Positions 38,601 through 53,600 of a DNA stretch of 64,000 nt are shown here, in pieces (positions within the stretch are counted from its first letter, which is position 1; every line of letters begins with the position of its first letter). Source of the DNA: Lottia gigantea (lineage: Eukaryota; Mollusca; Gastropoda; Lottiidae); assembly GCF_000327385.1 (NCBI RefSeq), contig NW_008707910.1, positions 399,594-463,593 on the forward strand, in the 5' to 3' direction. The notes beneath the pieces were generated by a model. It saw only the letters and a list, made by a program, of their open reading frames with translations. It did not search any database and was not told the origin of the DNA. The position numbers and the translations under genes were made by a program.

Positions 38601-41600
38601 TGACCAATCCTACCTTAGTCTTAGAAACGGGAATTTTTTAGCTGAGGCAATCAGTAATATTGTTCACTGTTCACTATCGAAATTTGAGCATTCAAATCCA
38701 GAATTATCCTCGATTGAAAGTTTTTCTTTTTGAGACAATGCTGTTATAGAAAAGACATTTATAGAAATAGGAAAAGAAATTTGAACATAGTTTGAGATAT
38801 TTTTGAAGGAATTATGAGATTCATACATTTCTAGTACATCTGTCCCTTCAATGAACTTGGTAATGTTTTTGTATGAAGAATAAAATGTGATATCCTATAT
38901 TAAATGATAAGATTTGAATGTGTTTAATCTATTTGGTGTATTACTTATCACACCTAATTAACTTGTATTCAACTTGATAGATCATATATAACATGTCTCT
39001 ATTATACACTTTGACTTTAATCTCAACCTATTTCTTGGATCAATTGCTATTTGATTGAGTTTTGATTGGAAAAAAATAAGCTTACAATATTTTTAGATTT
39101 AATGTGGCGGTTGACATTTTTGATATTTTGTACTAATTTTCACTAATATGATTAGTATAGTAAATTAATATCTCTAGCCATTTGAACTCTCTGATTTCCT
39201 TGTTGACAAATCCAGGTGTATGGTTGCAACAGGTGTTCTTAAAGGGTGAGCATACCCTGCAGTGCCGAGGACATTTACCACAATTAAGCTTACTTATTAT
39301 AAGCTTATTGAAGCTCAAAATCTGTTAATTTTGGACTTTAAGAGCTTAAAGCTAAGAATTTAATATGATCAAAGTTATTGTCTCATTGGTAGGGAGGGGT
39401 AAAATGATCGAAATGATAAATTATCGTCGCTAGGAATTTATAATTTTAATTATCTATTGTCAAATTTCATAATCGATTGTATGTCAAAGTTATATTTTTG
39501 TTATACACCCGTTAACAAGTAGTAATCTCTTCTACATAGTTTCCCTTCAGCACATAACATATATCCATAATAAACTATAATGACTGATCAAAGCAAGAAT
39601 ATACTTCTATGTTGCAAAAATTACCCATGAAATTAAGAAATGTTTTTAATTTAGTATTTACTGGGTTTCTCATTGAATTATTGAGATTATTAATCGATTA
39701 GTGGTTGGTTGTCTGCCATTGTTATTTGATCTCAATTTGGTAATCGATACCCAACTCTACTTATTGATTAAGTTCCTTTAATTCTGTCTTGTTTTTTTGG
39801 ATCAATTGCAATTTGCTTGATCTTAATTTTCCATTAAAAAACTCTACAAAAGGAATGGTTGACATTTTTAAAACTCAATTTTGTCTTTTTTAATAAGTAT
39901 TTTTTGATCAAGTTCAATTAAAAGAAATTCTCTTCTTTGAAAGAGACTGTTGACATTTTGTACAAGTCAAATTTTCTTGTTGTTGATTATTTTCGATTAA
40001 GCAGGATTTTAAAGATGAACTTTATAATGGTTGAAAGCTTTTAGATGACTGGCCTGTGTTTCATTTGTCTTAAATTCTTAGACAAACAGATTGCATTTAG
40101 ATAACATGATAGAAATTTAGACAACTACTGTCATTAAGTTTTTTATAAAAAACTAGGCGAACAAAAACAGACAGAATAGTTCGAGAGGATTGTCTGATAG
40201 GATTTTTTGCAACCAAAAAAAAAAATTACCTCAGAGGCCTAGTAAAAGGATTGATATTCTGATCTAAGCTTATGTCATGGCACAGAAAAAAATGCATCAC
40301 TCAAGGGGATTTCAAGACATTAATTGATGCCTGTTTCTAACAAATCAACCAAAACAAAAACAATTTGAATGAAGTTCAGGTCAAAGTGGATTTCGTTATT
40401 GAACTGAATAATCTGAATCAGTAACCAGTTTTAGGAAAGATGTTAAAGTGGCCATGAGGAGATGAACATATCAAATCAATTAAACAGCTAACTTTTGTGC
40501 TTGCATAATCTTTAACAATTTCAAGTTGAGGATAATTCTATTTTAAAGGGACAGATGCACCATTTTTTTTTTATCAATCCTACCTTAGTCTCAGAAACAG
40601 GATTTTTTTTGCTAAACCTATCAGATATAGTGCTAACAGCTCGCCATCAAAATTTGAGCTTGCAGATCCGTGTGTGTCCAGAATTATCTGCATATGAATG
40701 TTAAAATGATGACTCAGTGATATACTGTATATAGATAAGACATAAATAGAAATAGAGAATAAAATTCCTAGTTTGAAATATTATTAAAGGAATAAGTTTA
40801 CTGCTACAAGATATCAGAAGGTGTTTGTTACCTTACACAGCAACAGGACTTGTTAAAATGAATGAAATTTGTAATATTTCAGGTTATGACCGAGACATCC
40901 CTGGATTTAGACGGTACTCTATTATTGGTAATAATGAAAGAGATTTTAATTTATTAATAACTAATACTATGATAATTGATGATGCTGAATATCAGTGTCA
41001 GGTTGGTCCAGCTCAAAGCAACCCTCCTATATCACATGGTGCTTATCTTACTATATTAGGTAAGTTTTTTTTACCATTTGTTTTATAGCTAGAATTTACC
41101 AATTTAAAATTGGAAAGGTTTTTTAAATATATACAAAACTTGTCGTGCAGAACATAGATGGACAGCATCAGAGTTTCTATAGTGCATTCGCTTAGAGTGT
41201 TGGTTCTTTACATGACGTCATTTTGCTTGTGTTCCAATCTCTATCGGCGTGCGATTGTCTGATGACCTTAAATAAGTCCTCTTTCACACATGATTCCAGT
41301 TGACCCAGCTGTAAATGGGGCCAGATAATCCGAGAAAGATCAATGCCAAGAGGTTTGGTTAAGGACCAGCTAGTACAAAGGATCCTTAACTGTGAACCTA
41401 AATTGTTATCCTTGCAAAATATAGTTTTTTTTTTTAAAGTTTAAATATATGTTTCTGCGCTTGTAATTTTCTTCCTGATGTTTTGAGCTTTTTATGAATT
41501 TTCTTTTTTTTGTGCTCTTATTTGTTAAATTCTGTGGGCCTCATTGTCTTCTGTTTTGTTGTTAATGTCTGATTCTACATCTGTAAATTGTAAGATTAAC

Positions 41601-44600
41601 ATCAAAATATTAGAAACTGTAGAAGAATAAAGTTATAACTTTTTATTTGAAATACAATTTCCCTCAGTTTGATAGAAAATGTTTTAAAAGAAAAGGTTAC
41701 TACTTCAATCTAAAAGATTATATTCCAATTCACATTAAAAAAAAAAACCTTTAAAACTTGATTTGCTAACACAAGAAAGAAGACAGTATTCTAACTGAAT
41801 TAGTAGAACTTTATAAGCTCATAAGTACTAGAGTATGTATGAAATTTCAGAAATGGTCAGAAATTCACATTTTCAACACTATTCCTTACCTTTCACCAGA
41901 GAAATTAAAAGCTAGGTACCAATACTGGTACTTGACATGTTATTATTATTTCTACTTATTATTAACCTTTCTCTTGTAGTGCCACCTGAAATGCCAGAAA
42001 TATTAGGTTATACTAATGGTTCTGTGGTGGAATTACCAGATTCCAGAGACCTATTAAGATTAACCTGTGTGGCAAGGAATGCTCGACCTGCTGCCGATAT
42101 CACATGGTACCGGAATGGTGAACAAGTCACCAGATCTATTAACTATGTGACCGAAGAGAGTGACCAACAGTCTAAGTATAGAACAGCTAAAAGTACTATA
42201 ACTATCAGGCCTGAACGAAATAGTGATGAGAATAATGCGTATTATACTTGTCAGGTTACTAATGATGCAGTTGTTGGTGGACCATTAAAAACTACTGTAC
42301 AAATTAGTATTCTTAGTAAGTAGAATTCCACTATCTACTATATTGATCTCATAGAGTTCCACAGTAAAACTTACTATACTTCAGTACATGTTTACACAGT
42401 TCCTGGCATTCCACATCATACATGAAATTCTAAACCATTCTTTCAATGACTTTTAAGGAACACAGCATTATTGATCTTTTTTTCAGTAATTAATGCCAAT
42501 TTGGAAATCAAAATGATTTTCTGTTTGAGAATTTCTAGCAATGATTTAAAAAAAACATGCAGGCAACATGTGTTGAACCAGTCAAATACTGTGTAATTGT
42601 TAAATTTAGAATTTGAATTATTGTAAAAACATAAAAAAGTGAATTTTTCTGTGATATTTATAGTTTAACATGAACTTGTATTGTCAGAGCACTGTTAAAG
42701 GGACAGTGGTGCCATTTACAGGGGGGTGGGGGGTTGAGTTGAGTATTGAATGTATGTAAATAGTCTTAAGGAATACTAGAAATGTTAGAAATAATGCTTA
42801 ATTCCTTTAAAAATACCTCAAACTAGTAGGAATTTCTTTTCATATTTCTATTGATGTCTTTTCTAAATGGCTGTTTCTCAAGAAAAGACACGTCTATTTT
42901 ACTTTTAATCACGGATAATTCTGAACATACATGGATTTGAAGGCTCAAATTTCCACAGTGAGCTGTGAACACTATTACTGATTGGCTGAGGTAAAGATTC
43001 CCCTTTCTGAGACTTAAGTGTGATTGGCCAAAAAAATGGCGCAATTGTTCCTTTAACAGTGAATGGTTGGATTAAACTTACATAATGACAACTTTTGACA
43101 CTATTGGGTCCAAAATCAACAGAACACAGTTTCATTCATTATGACAAACGTAGTAATGAAAAACATTAAATAAAATATCCAGCTGAGCATTTTAATGATT
43201 ATAAATAATGCTTTAGTTTAAAATGTCATTTAATTCAGTAGCAACTAAACTGTAAAAATAGGTTAATGGAATTGTATTAGTAATGGAGAGTTGGAAATAA
43301 AGTTATAGTGACAAAACTTTTGAAAAGTGGACAGAATAAACCTTTTTCACTTATTACAGTATTAAAGGACATTTTTTTTTACCAATCATACCTTAAACTC
43401 AGAAACCAGAATTTTTTAGCTAGGCCAATACTTAAAAGTGTTCACAGCTCACCGTCTTCAAATCCAGGTGTGTTCAGAATTATCCGCGTTGAAAGTTAAA
43501 AAGACTAATCGTCTTTTTTTTGAAACACTGCCATATATAGAAAGACATCTATAGAAATAAGAAAAGAAGAAAAGAAGTAATTTTAAAGGAATTATACCAT
43601 TTTTGTACATTTCTAGTAAGCTTACTTCTGAAAACTATTTATGTATTCAAGACTCAAATCAACCCCCAAAATGGCGCATCTGTCCTTTCAACAAAAAGCC
43701 ATATATTGATGAACACAGGAAAAAGGATTTGGTTTTCTGCTATTACAAAGGTGGCACATTCTGCCTTTGAAGTATAATTCATGATGAAATTATCACTACA
43801 TAATTATATTACAGTCATTTTACCATTTATATTAATAGATATGTACCTTTTCATTATCATCTTGCTAAATTACTCTAACATTTTCACTTGTTAGTCCCTT
43901 TAGTAATGCAGTCATTTAATTCAATTATTGGCTGCTAGACTGTGACCTTTAGTGACCTTCAACTACTTTGAAAGGTCATAATGCAAATTAAGTGGTCCAT
44001 CTTCTCTCTGTGAGTCAGTGATTTGCATATTTATAAATGATAAATGTCAGTGCATTTTATACAGACTCGTGTACTAGTAGTTTAAAAATGTAGAACTTTA
44101 ACCTTGCCTGTTGTATTGTAATGTATTAAAGGGACAGATGCACAATTTTTGGAGGGTTGATTTGAGTCTTGAATATATGTAAATGGTCCTCAAAAGTACT
44201 TGACATGTACAAAAATCACATAGTTCCTTTAAAGATTTCTCAAACTAGGAAATTCTTTTCATATAATTTTATAAAGATAGGAAAGTAAAGACAACTATTT
44301 TTTTTAACTTTATAATTTTTGACACACATTTATTTGAAGGCTCAAATTTCGACAGTGAGCTGTGAACCCAATTGCTGATTGGCTAAGCTAAAAAATGGTT
44401 GATTGGTAATAGAAATGGTACATCTGTCCCTTTAAAATAAAGAAGTGGCTGTACATGGTAGCTTTAAAACAATGAGAACTTTGAGTAAGATTAGGATAAT
44501 CCTTTCTCCTATTGAACACAAATCTACAGGTTTTTTTGAAGCATGAGTATTCCTCATTTGATGAGATAAAATTACGGCAAAATCTCCAAATTGTATCATT

Positions 44601-47600
44601 TTTAATGACTTTGTTTAGCTGTAATTTGAACTACTTGTTAAAAGGGAACAGTTGGCATTTTCGGGGATTGATTTGGGTCTTTATTGTTCTTTAATAGTCT
44701 TAAATTGTTAAACGCACGAAAATCGCATAATTCCTTCAAATAAACCTCAAACTAGAAATTTCACTGTCTATTCCTATATAATATGTGTTCTCTATAATAT
44801 GGCATAGTCAAGTTGAATTTTTAACTTTCAAACGTGAATAATTATGGATACACATGGATTTGAAATCTCAAATTTTGACAATGAGCTGTGAACACTATTA
44901 ATGATTATGTAAGCTAAAAAAATTCCTGTTTCTGAAACTAAGATATGAATGGTCGAACAGATAGTGAAGGTGCTTCTTTGAATAAAGTTATAGGTTATTG
45001 TGTATTTTAACTAAATAATTTAAATACAAGCAGTCTTGTGAAGACAAAATGTTTTAAGTGTTATTTTAAAAAAGTAGAATTTCTTGGTATATTGATATAA
45101 GATGTTATTCCAGTGACTAAATGTTTTACAGAAAATACCAAAGACTATGTTAAGCTTAAACGACATAATGATCCATCATATAGATCTATAAAACTGTCTA
45201 AAATAGACAGACACTGTTATCCAGTATGTAATAATAATGTCTATTAAGTGTATCTCTATAACTCTTTCACAATACTTATGTTTTAAAAAACTATTTTCTG
45301 TCTACTGGACAATAATTACATTTTCTAATAAAGTTATATCAATCTTTTTTTAAAGCCAATCCAGTTTGTTCATTTATATAGTAGATTTTATATTAAATTA
45401 AAGGGACAGATGCACCATTTATTTATCATACCGGTACTTTACTAAGAAACTGGAATGTTTTTAGCTGAGCTAATAGTGTCCACAGCTCATCGTCGAAATT
45501 TGAGCCTTCAATCCATGCGTGTCCAGTATTATCCGAGATTGAATGTTAAAATGACGACTTGCCAATTTAAGATACTTTGTGATATATATAGAAAAAGTGA
45601 GTAAAATTCCTAGTTTGAGGTATTTTTGAAGCAATTATGCAATTATCGTACATTCCTAGTACTTCTGATGACTATTTACATATATTCAAAACTAAAATCA
45701 ACCCCCCAAAATGGTGCATCTGTCCCTTTAAATTAAGAATTGAAGTAGTGAATACCTTGCACAAAAATATATTATATAGAAAAACAAAATCCAGTTCCAA
45801 GGGTGTGGCACATTCTACTCTCACCCAATGACTATATTATATATATATATATATATAATGTATAAATTTGTACAAATCAAAAATGAACAATTTTCAGAAA
45901 TCTGAATACAAGCTGTGTAATACAAATTGTGCATCATTATTTTATGGGAACTGTTTATTTGAGAATAATTGTTTTAGTTTTATTTGAAAATTACTTTATA
46001 ATATAAACTTTTCAAAGTTTAAAAGACTTCTGCCAATTTAAGGTAATAAAAGTGAAAATTGATAAGTTTTATGTTATTAAGGACTGTTCTACACCTGTTC
46101 ATTTCAGTTGATTTATTTCAATGTAAAAATTGTAAAGCTTTGTATGTACAGTGCCAGCTCCAACCTCCAGGAACTGAGACCATATAAAGGGGAATACTGT
46201 TAGGGTTGCTGCAGCATATGTGCTGGATTGTAATAGAGGGTCTGAAGGGTCTTTTATTTTGAAATAGTATTGATTTGGTGCAATACATATTTTGGGACAA
46301 AAATCTTGTTTTGAATTTTTGTAAAAATGAAATGAAGGTACAAACTATTATTCCAGGGGTTGCAAATGACCACCAGGTGCCACAGCTGGTTTATTCCCAT
46401 ATCGCCCCTTCCTTAAAATGCCTATTGCCCCTTCTCAATTTGCAGCGCTCTCACTATGTGTGTATCCATTGTAATATGTTAATTTGTTTCTATTTTCTAG
46501 AACCTCCTGGTGCACCAGAAATAACAGGATATACCAATGGACAAGTTGTTAAAACAAATGATACGTTACAGTTACGATGTACGTCAAGGGGAGGTAATCC
46601 TCTAGGCCAAGTGGTATGGTATCGTAATAATCAACAGATTGATTTCTCCTATATCAGTGATGGGAACAAAGCTGTCAATGAGTATACATTTACTGTCCAA
46701 TCATCTGATAACAATGCTGTATATAGATGTGATGTGTCTAATGTGGTCACCAGTCGACCAATTACAGCTGAGTTCCGACTCACTGTCCATTGTAAGTATA
46801 AAACTAATTATGCTTTAACTGGTAACAAAGATCCATCCTGATTTAGCAAATGAACTTCCCTAAACTACTGGTATGTATCATATTGGTATAACATCAGCCA
46901 GACTAGGAAAGCTGTAATACCCAAATCAATATTGTTTTGGCTAGCAGTTGGAAAAATTTTGGACAAAACTGTGATGAAACAGCATTTAAACAAACACGGG
47001 TCTTTTCGTAGACCAACCAAAAAAAATGTTGTCGTCTAGGGAAACCATAATGGCATGAACTTTTCAGAAAGTCTATGAACAAGCTGCCAGCTAATGAAAA
47101 ATATTTTCCAATATTTCAGTTCCACCTAAAGAAGTTACCATCACTGGTGATAAACTAGCCAAGGCTGGAGAAACAGTGACCTTGACCTGTGTATCATCCA
47201 ATAGTAATCCAGCAGCTGTCATCACATGGTTTGCTAAAGGTCAATCACTACCTGTAGCCTCAAGTAAAGTTGATGATTCACCAGAAGGTGGATTTATTAC
47301 TCATTCAACAGTTACAGTACAGCTAACCAATCAAGATCACAATGTTATTTATACTTGTCAAGCTACCAATAATGCATTAGGTCAGACTGTGGCCACAACT
47401 ATAACACTAAGTGTTTTATGTAAGTAATTCTTTTGAAGACTAAACCAATTATATGCTCTCCTGTGGCTTAATATCTCAATGGTCTGTGGAAATCCTCTTT
47501 AAGTTAAATTTTGCAGATATGCTAGTTAGATAAAGCTTTATTTTTAATTCAGCATTTGGTTGGATATTTTACTGATTTGTAAATTCTATTTTTAGATCCA

Positions 47601-50600
47601 CCTGATCCACCTATAATAACAGGGTATAGTCCTGGTACACCAGTTATAGCTGGTCAGGTCCAGAGAATGAGATGTGTTTCAGCTGGTGGTAATCCTGTAG
47701 CTACATTATCTTGGTACAAAGGTCAGTTGATTTATTGAAATTATGATATTTTCTTCAATGTAAGCTTATGAAAGCAATTAGATAAGTAAGCATCATAGGA
47801 TATGTGAAACTACCCTACTTTACAACTTAGGTTCCCAAGAACTTTCCCAGATTATATGTACCCAATTACAGCTGAGTTAACTGGAAAAATAAGGAAAGGT
47901 GACATATTCATTTATCAGAGTTCCTCTTTGACCAAAAGATTAGCGACTTCTCCTCATGCATTTTGTAATTAACATGGTGGGACATGAACATAGGATGTCA
48001 TCCTGAAGTGGTCATTTTGGAATTCTTGTCTTATTTTTATGATATGGTTTATGTTTTTAGGAACAACTAAGTTAGAAGCTGAGAATAAAGTAACTGGTAA
48101 TATTGTGTCCTCTCAACTCTCTATAATAACTAAGAAGAATGATAATGGTGCTAGATATAAATGTACAGCTACTAATGAAGCTACTAGTTCACCTCTAGAA
48201 AAATCTCTGGTACTCACTGTTTATTGTAAGTTTCTCTGTTTTTTCTATTTTCAGTTTTACTTTCATTTTAAATGGTATCCTAGTTTCATATTAATAAAAA
48301 TAGTTAGACATTTCCCATGGCAAAGCTTAGGTAGATCTAAAATGAGCCAAAAGTTTTCAAGATTCAAGTGAAAAGCTCTACTTTGGGTTTTGCTATATAC
48401 CACAATTCATCTATATTATCAAGAAATGAGTTTAACATGGTACAGATTCATTGGCTAAAAATAACATCATTAGAACAGGACTGTGGTAGAAAACTTGTTA
48501 GATTACAGTTGAAAAAAATAACTAAATTATAATATAATTTTGATTATATTGAAATAATAAGGTCTTTGAATATTACTTTCACAAAATATTTTATAGAAAT
48601 ATGACAAGCATCTTTACTTTTATAATATAGACAAATTGTTTGGAAGACAAAACAGCCCAATAAGCATAGCATACAGTATCACAAACATTATTTCGTCTCA
48701 GAAACAGGAATTCTTTAGTTAAGCCATTCAGTAATAGTGTTCACAGCTCATTGTCAAAATTTGAGCCTTTAAATAAATGTGTCCAGAATTATCCACATTG
48801 GAAACTTAAAATGACAACTCCTATCTTCTTTAGACTATTTACATATATTCTAGAGCCACCTCTTACCCGGAGAATTGCAACACCTGTTCCTTTAGAAAAG
48901 TCTTCTCTTGTTTTCAGTCCCTCCATCTCAAGTGACTATTGTATCTAAACCTGATGTGATCAAGGCAGGTAATACCATGAACCTAACCTGTACAACAGCT
49001 TCCAGCAACCCTCATGCTGATATTGTTTGGATTAAAGATGGCCGCCGTATAGCTGGTAGAAGTTTAGGACTAGTAAATGATGTGTTTGGTGGCAAGTCTG
49101 CTGTTAATGTATTAGATTTAGTACCAACATGGTTAGATCACCAGGCTGTATATGGTTGTCGTGCTACCAATACTCTTATTAGTCAGTCAGTTAATGATGG
49201 TATTACATTGGATGTATTGTGTAAGTATGCTCTGATCTTGGAAATTATAATATAATTTTTATGTGTACTGTTAAGCAGCTTGCAAAACATATGAAGAAGG
49301 GTGTAATGAGAAAACTTTTGTCTGGTTCTACAGTAGTTTAGTAGTTTCTGGAATTTTAGAAGCATGTCATATTTACAATATTAAAACTTGATCTTGTCCC
49401 ATATCAGTACTTTGGTCTTGTTGAAAATAGAATTCTCATAGATCTCCTTACTCAACTTTGTGACTGATTTTGTAATCTCTCATCAAAGATTTTACATTGC
49501 ACATGATGTTTATTTGGTACTGCTTGTTGGAGCTGATGAAAAGCATCCTTGAGATCATCAGCCTTTTATCCGAAAACTCTAAAGTAAAATATATGAGTTC
49601 AAGTATTAGGAGAGTAACCAGAGGAAGGCATGTTGGTAAACTCTGCATCCTATTCAGACAGTCTTTATAACTAAGAATTGATTATATAATTTCACACTCC
49701 CCTCTTCTTGGTCCTCTTTAAGATCTTTAATTAAGGAAATGTTTTTGTGAACTGATAACCAGCTAAAGAAACTATGATATATTTTATTATTTCAGTTAAA
49801 CCAGTATTTAATACAGGAATACCAGAACAAGTTGATATTGTTAATGATCAGAGTAAAAGTCTCAACTTTACAGTCAGTGCTAATCCCTATACAGTGGAAT
49901 ACTCATTATATCGTGATGGTGTTAAACTTACTTTACCTGGTGATCTATCACGATTTAATCTAGCTCAGGGTGTCCTCAATATCACGAAAGTAAAGAAAGT
50001 TGATAAAGGAAACTACACAATGGAAGCTAAGAATAGTGAAGGATCTACTACTTTCAATTTCACCATCAATGTTAAGTGTAGGTTAAAAAATTTTCCTTTT
50101 CCATCCACATGTATCACTTTTCAGAAGGAAAATTCAGCTTCTAGTTCACTGACCATTAAAAAAACTAGTAGAATATGGTAGAGAGTTTCTATAGCATAGT
50201 CAATAAGAGCGTTGATTCTTTACAAGATACCATTTGCTCGGTTAACAAATGGCAGTTGTGGGTTCTAATCTCGGTCAGCGTTTTAAAGTCTTAGACCTTG
50301 AATAAGTCATCTTCACTCAAAACTCCAGTCAACCCAGCTGAATATTGGTATCGATAATCCAGGAAAGATCAATTCCAAGAGGTTTGGCCAAAGATCAGTC
50401 GGTAGAAAGGATCCCTAGTTGTGAACCAAAGTTGTTGTCATTGTTTAGGCATTATGATATTAGTAAAGTTTTCATGTTTGAATTTTTTCAGATAAAGCTA
50501 AAATCACTAGAATAACTGGTACAGTCATGGAAGATGAAGGTGGTACAGCTTTCTTTGAATGTGTAGCAGACGCCAACCCTATCATATCAAATATGGTCAG

Positions 50601-53600
50601 ATGGTCCCGACAGAACTATGACATGTCTAAAACAAAGGTTACCTATGAGAATGGTAAAGGTTACCTAACAGTATATGATTTGAATAAATCTGATAGTGGT
50701 GTATTTAAATGTACTGCAGACAACAGAATTGGGTCTTCTGCTTCCAAAACAGCCACTCTCACTGTTAAATGTAAGTAGAATAGTTTCACTCTTACAAATT
50801 TCATGCATCTGCATCCTTAGATTTCTGGTGGGTGTGATTATGTAACAGATCGGTGCACAGAAAAAGTATATTTTCTTACATTGCAAGATGAAAGATTTAA
50901 CAACTTATAAGAAAATGATTTCACATAATTTTATGATTTGTTCTTATTAGAGGGAACTTATTTTTTATTGATTTTTATGTATACAGACGAAATAAAAAAG
51001 TTGTACAACTTTTTGAAAAGCAAGAATCAATGAGCTTATACCATTTGTAAATATGCTTCTACATGGTACTTACAAAAAAAAATTGTTCTTGAAATGAAGT
51101 CATTATAGAACATGGTTTTGGTTATTATAAGCTATTTTTTGGTTTCAGATGCTCCAGTCATCAATAAATCACCAGAATTCTCTAAAGCAGCTAGTAATAA
51201 AGGGTTAACTGGACAACTTATTTGTAAAGCGGAAGGTGCTCCAAAGGTTACATTCCAATGGAAAAAGGTAAGAGAAACTGATTATTGCTTAGTTTTTCTA
51301 AGATTTGAAGTGAAGAGCACATATGACAAAAGATTTCTTTGCTAAGTTATTTTTGATTTAAGATGATAATATATGTACAGTACTACAACAGGCAGTCAAT
51401 AAAACAACATGTAATAATTGAATAAAATTTATTATCCTTAAAATGGACAAACAATGACAATATATTGGACTAAGAATGAACAAACAATGACAATATATTG
51501 GACTTAGAATGAACAAACAATGACAATATATTGGACTTAGAATGAACAAACAATGACAATATATTGGACTTAGAATGAACAAACAATGACAATACATTGT
51601 ACTTAGAATGAACAAACAATGACAATACATTGTACTTAGAATGAACAAACAATGACAATATATTGTATTTAGAAAGGACAATTATATTGAATTGAGAATT
51701 GACGAACAATGACAATATATTGTATTTTAAATGGAAAACGACATGTAATAATTGAATGAAATTTATTATCCTTAAAATGGACAAACAATGACAATATATT
51801 GGACTTAAAATGAACAAACAATGACAATATATTGTACTTAGAATGAACAAACAATGACAATATATTGTACATAGAATGAACAAACAATGACAATATATTG
51901 GACTTAGAATGAACAAACAATGACAATATATTGTACTTAGAATGAACAAACAATGACAATATATTGTACATAGAATGAACAAACAATGACAATATATTGG
52001 ACTTAGAATGAACAAACAATGACAATATATTGTACTTAGAATGAACAAACAATGACAATATATTGTACTTAGAATGAACAAACAATGGCAATATGTTGTA
52101 CTTAGAATGAACAAACAATGGCAATATGTTGTACTTAGAATGAACAAACAATGACAATATATTGGACTTAGAATGAACAAACAATGACAATATATTGTAC
52201 TTAGAATGAACAAACAATGACAATATATTGTACTTAGAATGAACAAACAATGACAATATATTGTACTTAGAATGAACAAACAATGACAATATATTTTATT
52301 TAGAAAGGACAATTATATTGAATTGAGAATTGACAAACAATGACAATATATTGTACTTAGAATGAACAAACAATGACAAGATATTGTCTATGAACAAACA
52401 ATGACAAGATATTGTACTTAGAATGAACAAACAATGACAATATATTTTTTTTAGAAAGGACAATTATATTGAATTGAGAATTGACAAACAATGACAATAT
52501 ATTGTACTTAGAATGAACAAACAATGACAATATATTGTCGTAGAATGAACAAACAATGACAATATATTGTACTTAGAATGAACAAACATTGACAATATAT
52601 TTTATTTAGAAAGGACAATTATATTGAATTGAGAATTAACAAACAATGACAATATATTGTACTTAGAATGAACAAACAATGACAATATATTGTACTTAGA
52701 ATGAACAAACAATGACAATATATTGTACTTAGAATGAACAAACAATGACAATATATTTTATTTAGAAAGAACAATTATATTGAATTGAGAATTGACAAAC
52801 AATGACAATATATTGTATTTTAAATGGAAAACAACATGTAATAATTGAATAAAATTTATTAACCTTGAAATGGACAAACAATGACAATATATTGTATTTT
52901 AAATGGAAAATTTTGTTGAATTGAGAATTGACAAACAATGGCAATATATTTTATTTAGAGTCAACAAACAATGATATTATATATCTTGAATTTAGAATGG
53001 ACAAACAATGACAATATTGTAGTTGGAATGGATAAACAATAACATGTACTTAGAATGGACAAACAATGACAATATGTAGTACATAGAATGGACAAAGAAT
53101 AACAATACATTGTATTTAGAGTGAACAAACAATTATTGTATTTAGAGTGGACAAACAATTATTGTATTTAGAGTGGACAAACAATGAATTGAGAAGTAAA
53201 AAAATAGAAAATAAAGAAACAATTAATTAATTAACCAACCAACCAATGAACAAACCAAAACAATATATTATTTATTAACAGAATGGACAGGCTATTGATA
53301 CATCAATGAGTAAATATTCTATCTCAACCACCAAGACTAAATCAGTACATTATAAAAACATACTACAAGTAAAAGATGTACGAAAGAGAGATTATGGTAA
53401 CTATCAATGTACAGCTATTAATGAGAAAGGTCAAGATACTTTTGATATCAGTCTAGATGGAACAAGTAAGTAGACTTTATTCCTACTATTTTAAGGAGTC
53501 TTAATCCCCAGAAATAAGCTTATTAGGATTTTTATGTCTGTTTTTTCTCAAGTTATTTAGAGCTTTGTGATAACTATCATCTCTTAGACAAATTACAAAG

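Larger units (their letters stand above)
37285..41059 (+). other. NPHS1: Nephrin Ig1 exons (split domain)
   Basis: Two exons (37285-37416, 40883-41059) encode Ig1. The B-strand Cys is in AELKCSVSNRRGSIQWTKDG and the F-strand Cys in DDAEYQCQVGPAQ. The domain follows the signal peptide directly. A 3.5-kb intron within the domain carries a repeat copy and two family B MITEs, the last ending about 70 bases before the acceptor. Confidence 0.9.
41980..49220 (+). other. NPHS1: Nephrin Ig2-Ig6 exons
   Basis: Ig2 is one exon (41980-42315: LRLTCVARNARPAADITWY, YYTCQVTND). Ig3 is one exon (46501-46791: LRCTSRGGNP, YRCDVSN). Ig4 is one exon (47120-47419: LTCVSSNSNP, YTCQATN). Ig5 is two exons (47596-47721, 48061-48225: MRCVSAGGNP, YKCTATN). 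Ig6 is one exon (48918-49220: LTCTTASSNP, YGCRATN). Each has both disulfide cysteines and the core Trp. Ig2, Ig3 and Ig5 start with a shared P-x-I-x-GY motif (EILGYTNG, EITGYTNG, IITGYSPG), a sign of domain duplication. Confidence 0.92.

Noticed and set aside
51470-52312. 280-codon and 206-codon ORFs on the minus strand
   Set aside because: They run only through the 33-bp minisatellite (11-residue repeat). The open frames follow from a unit length divisible by three.
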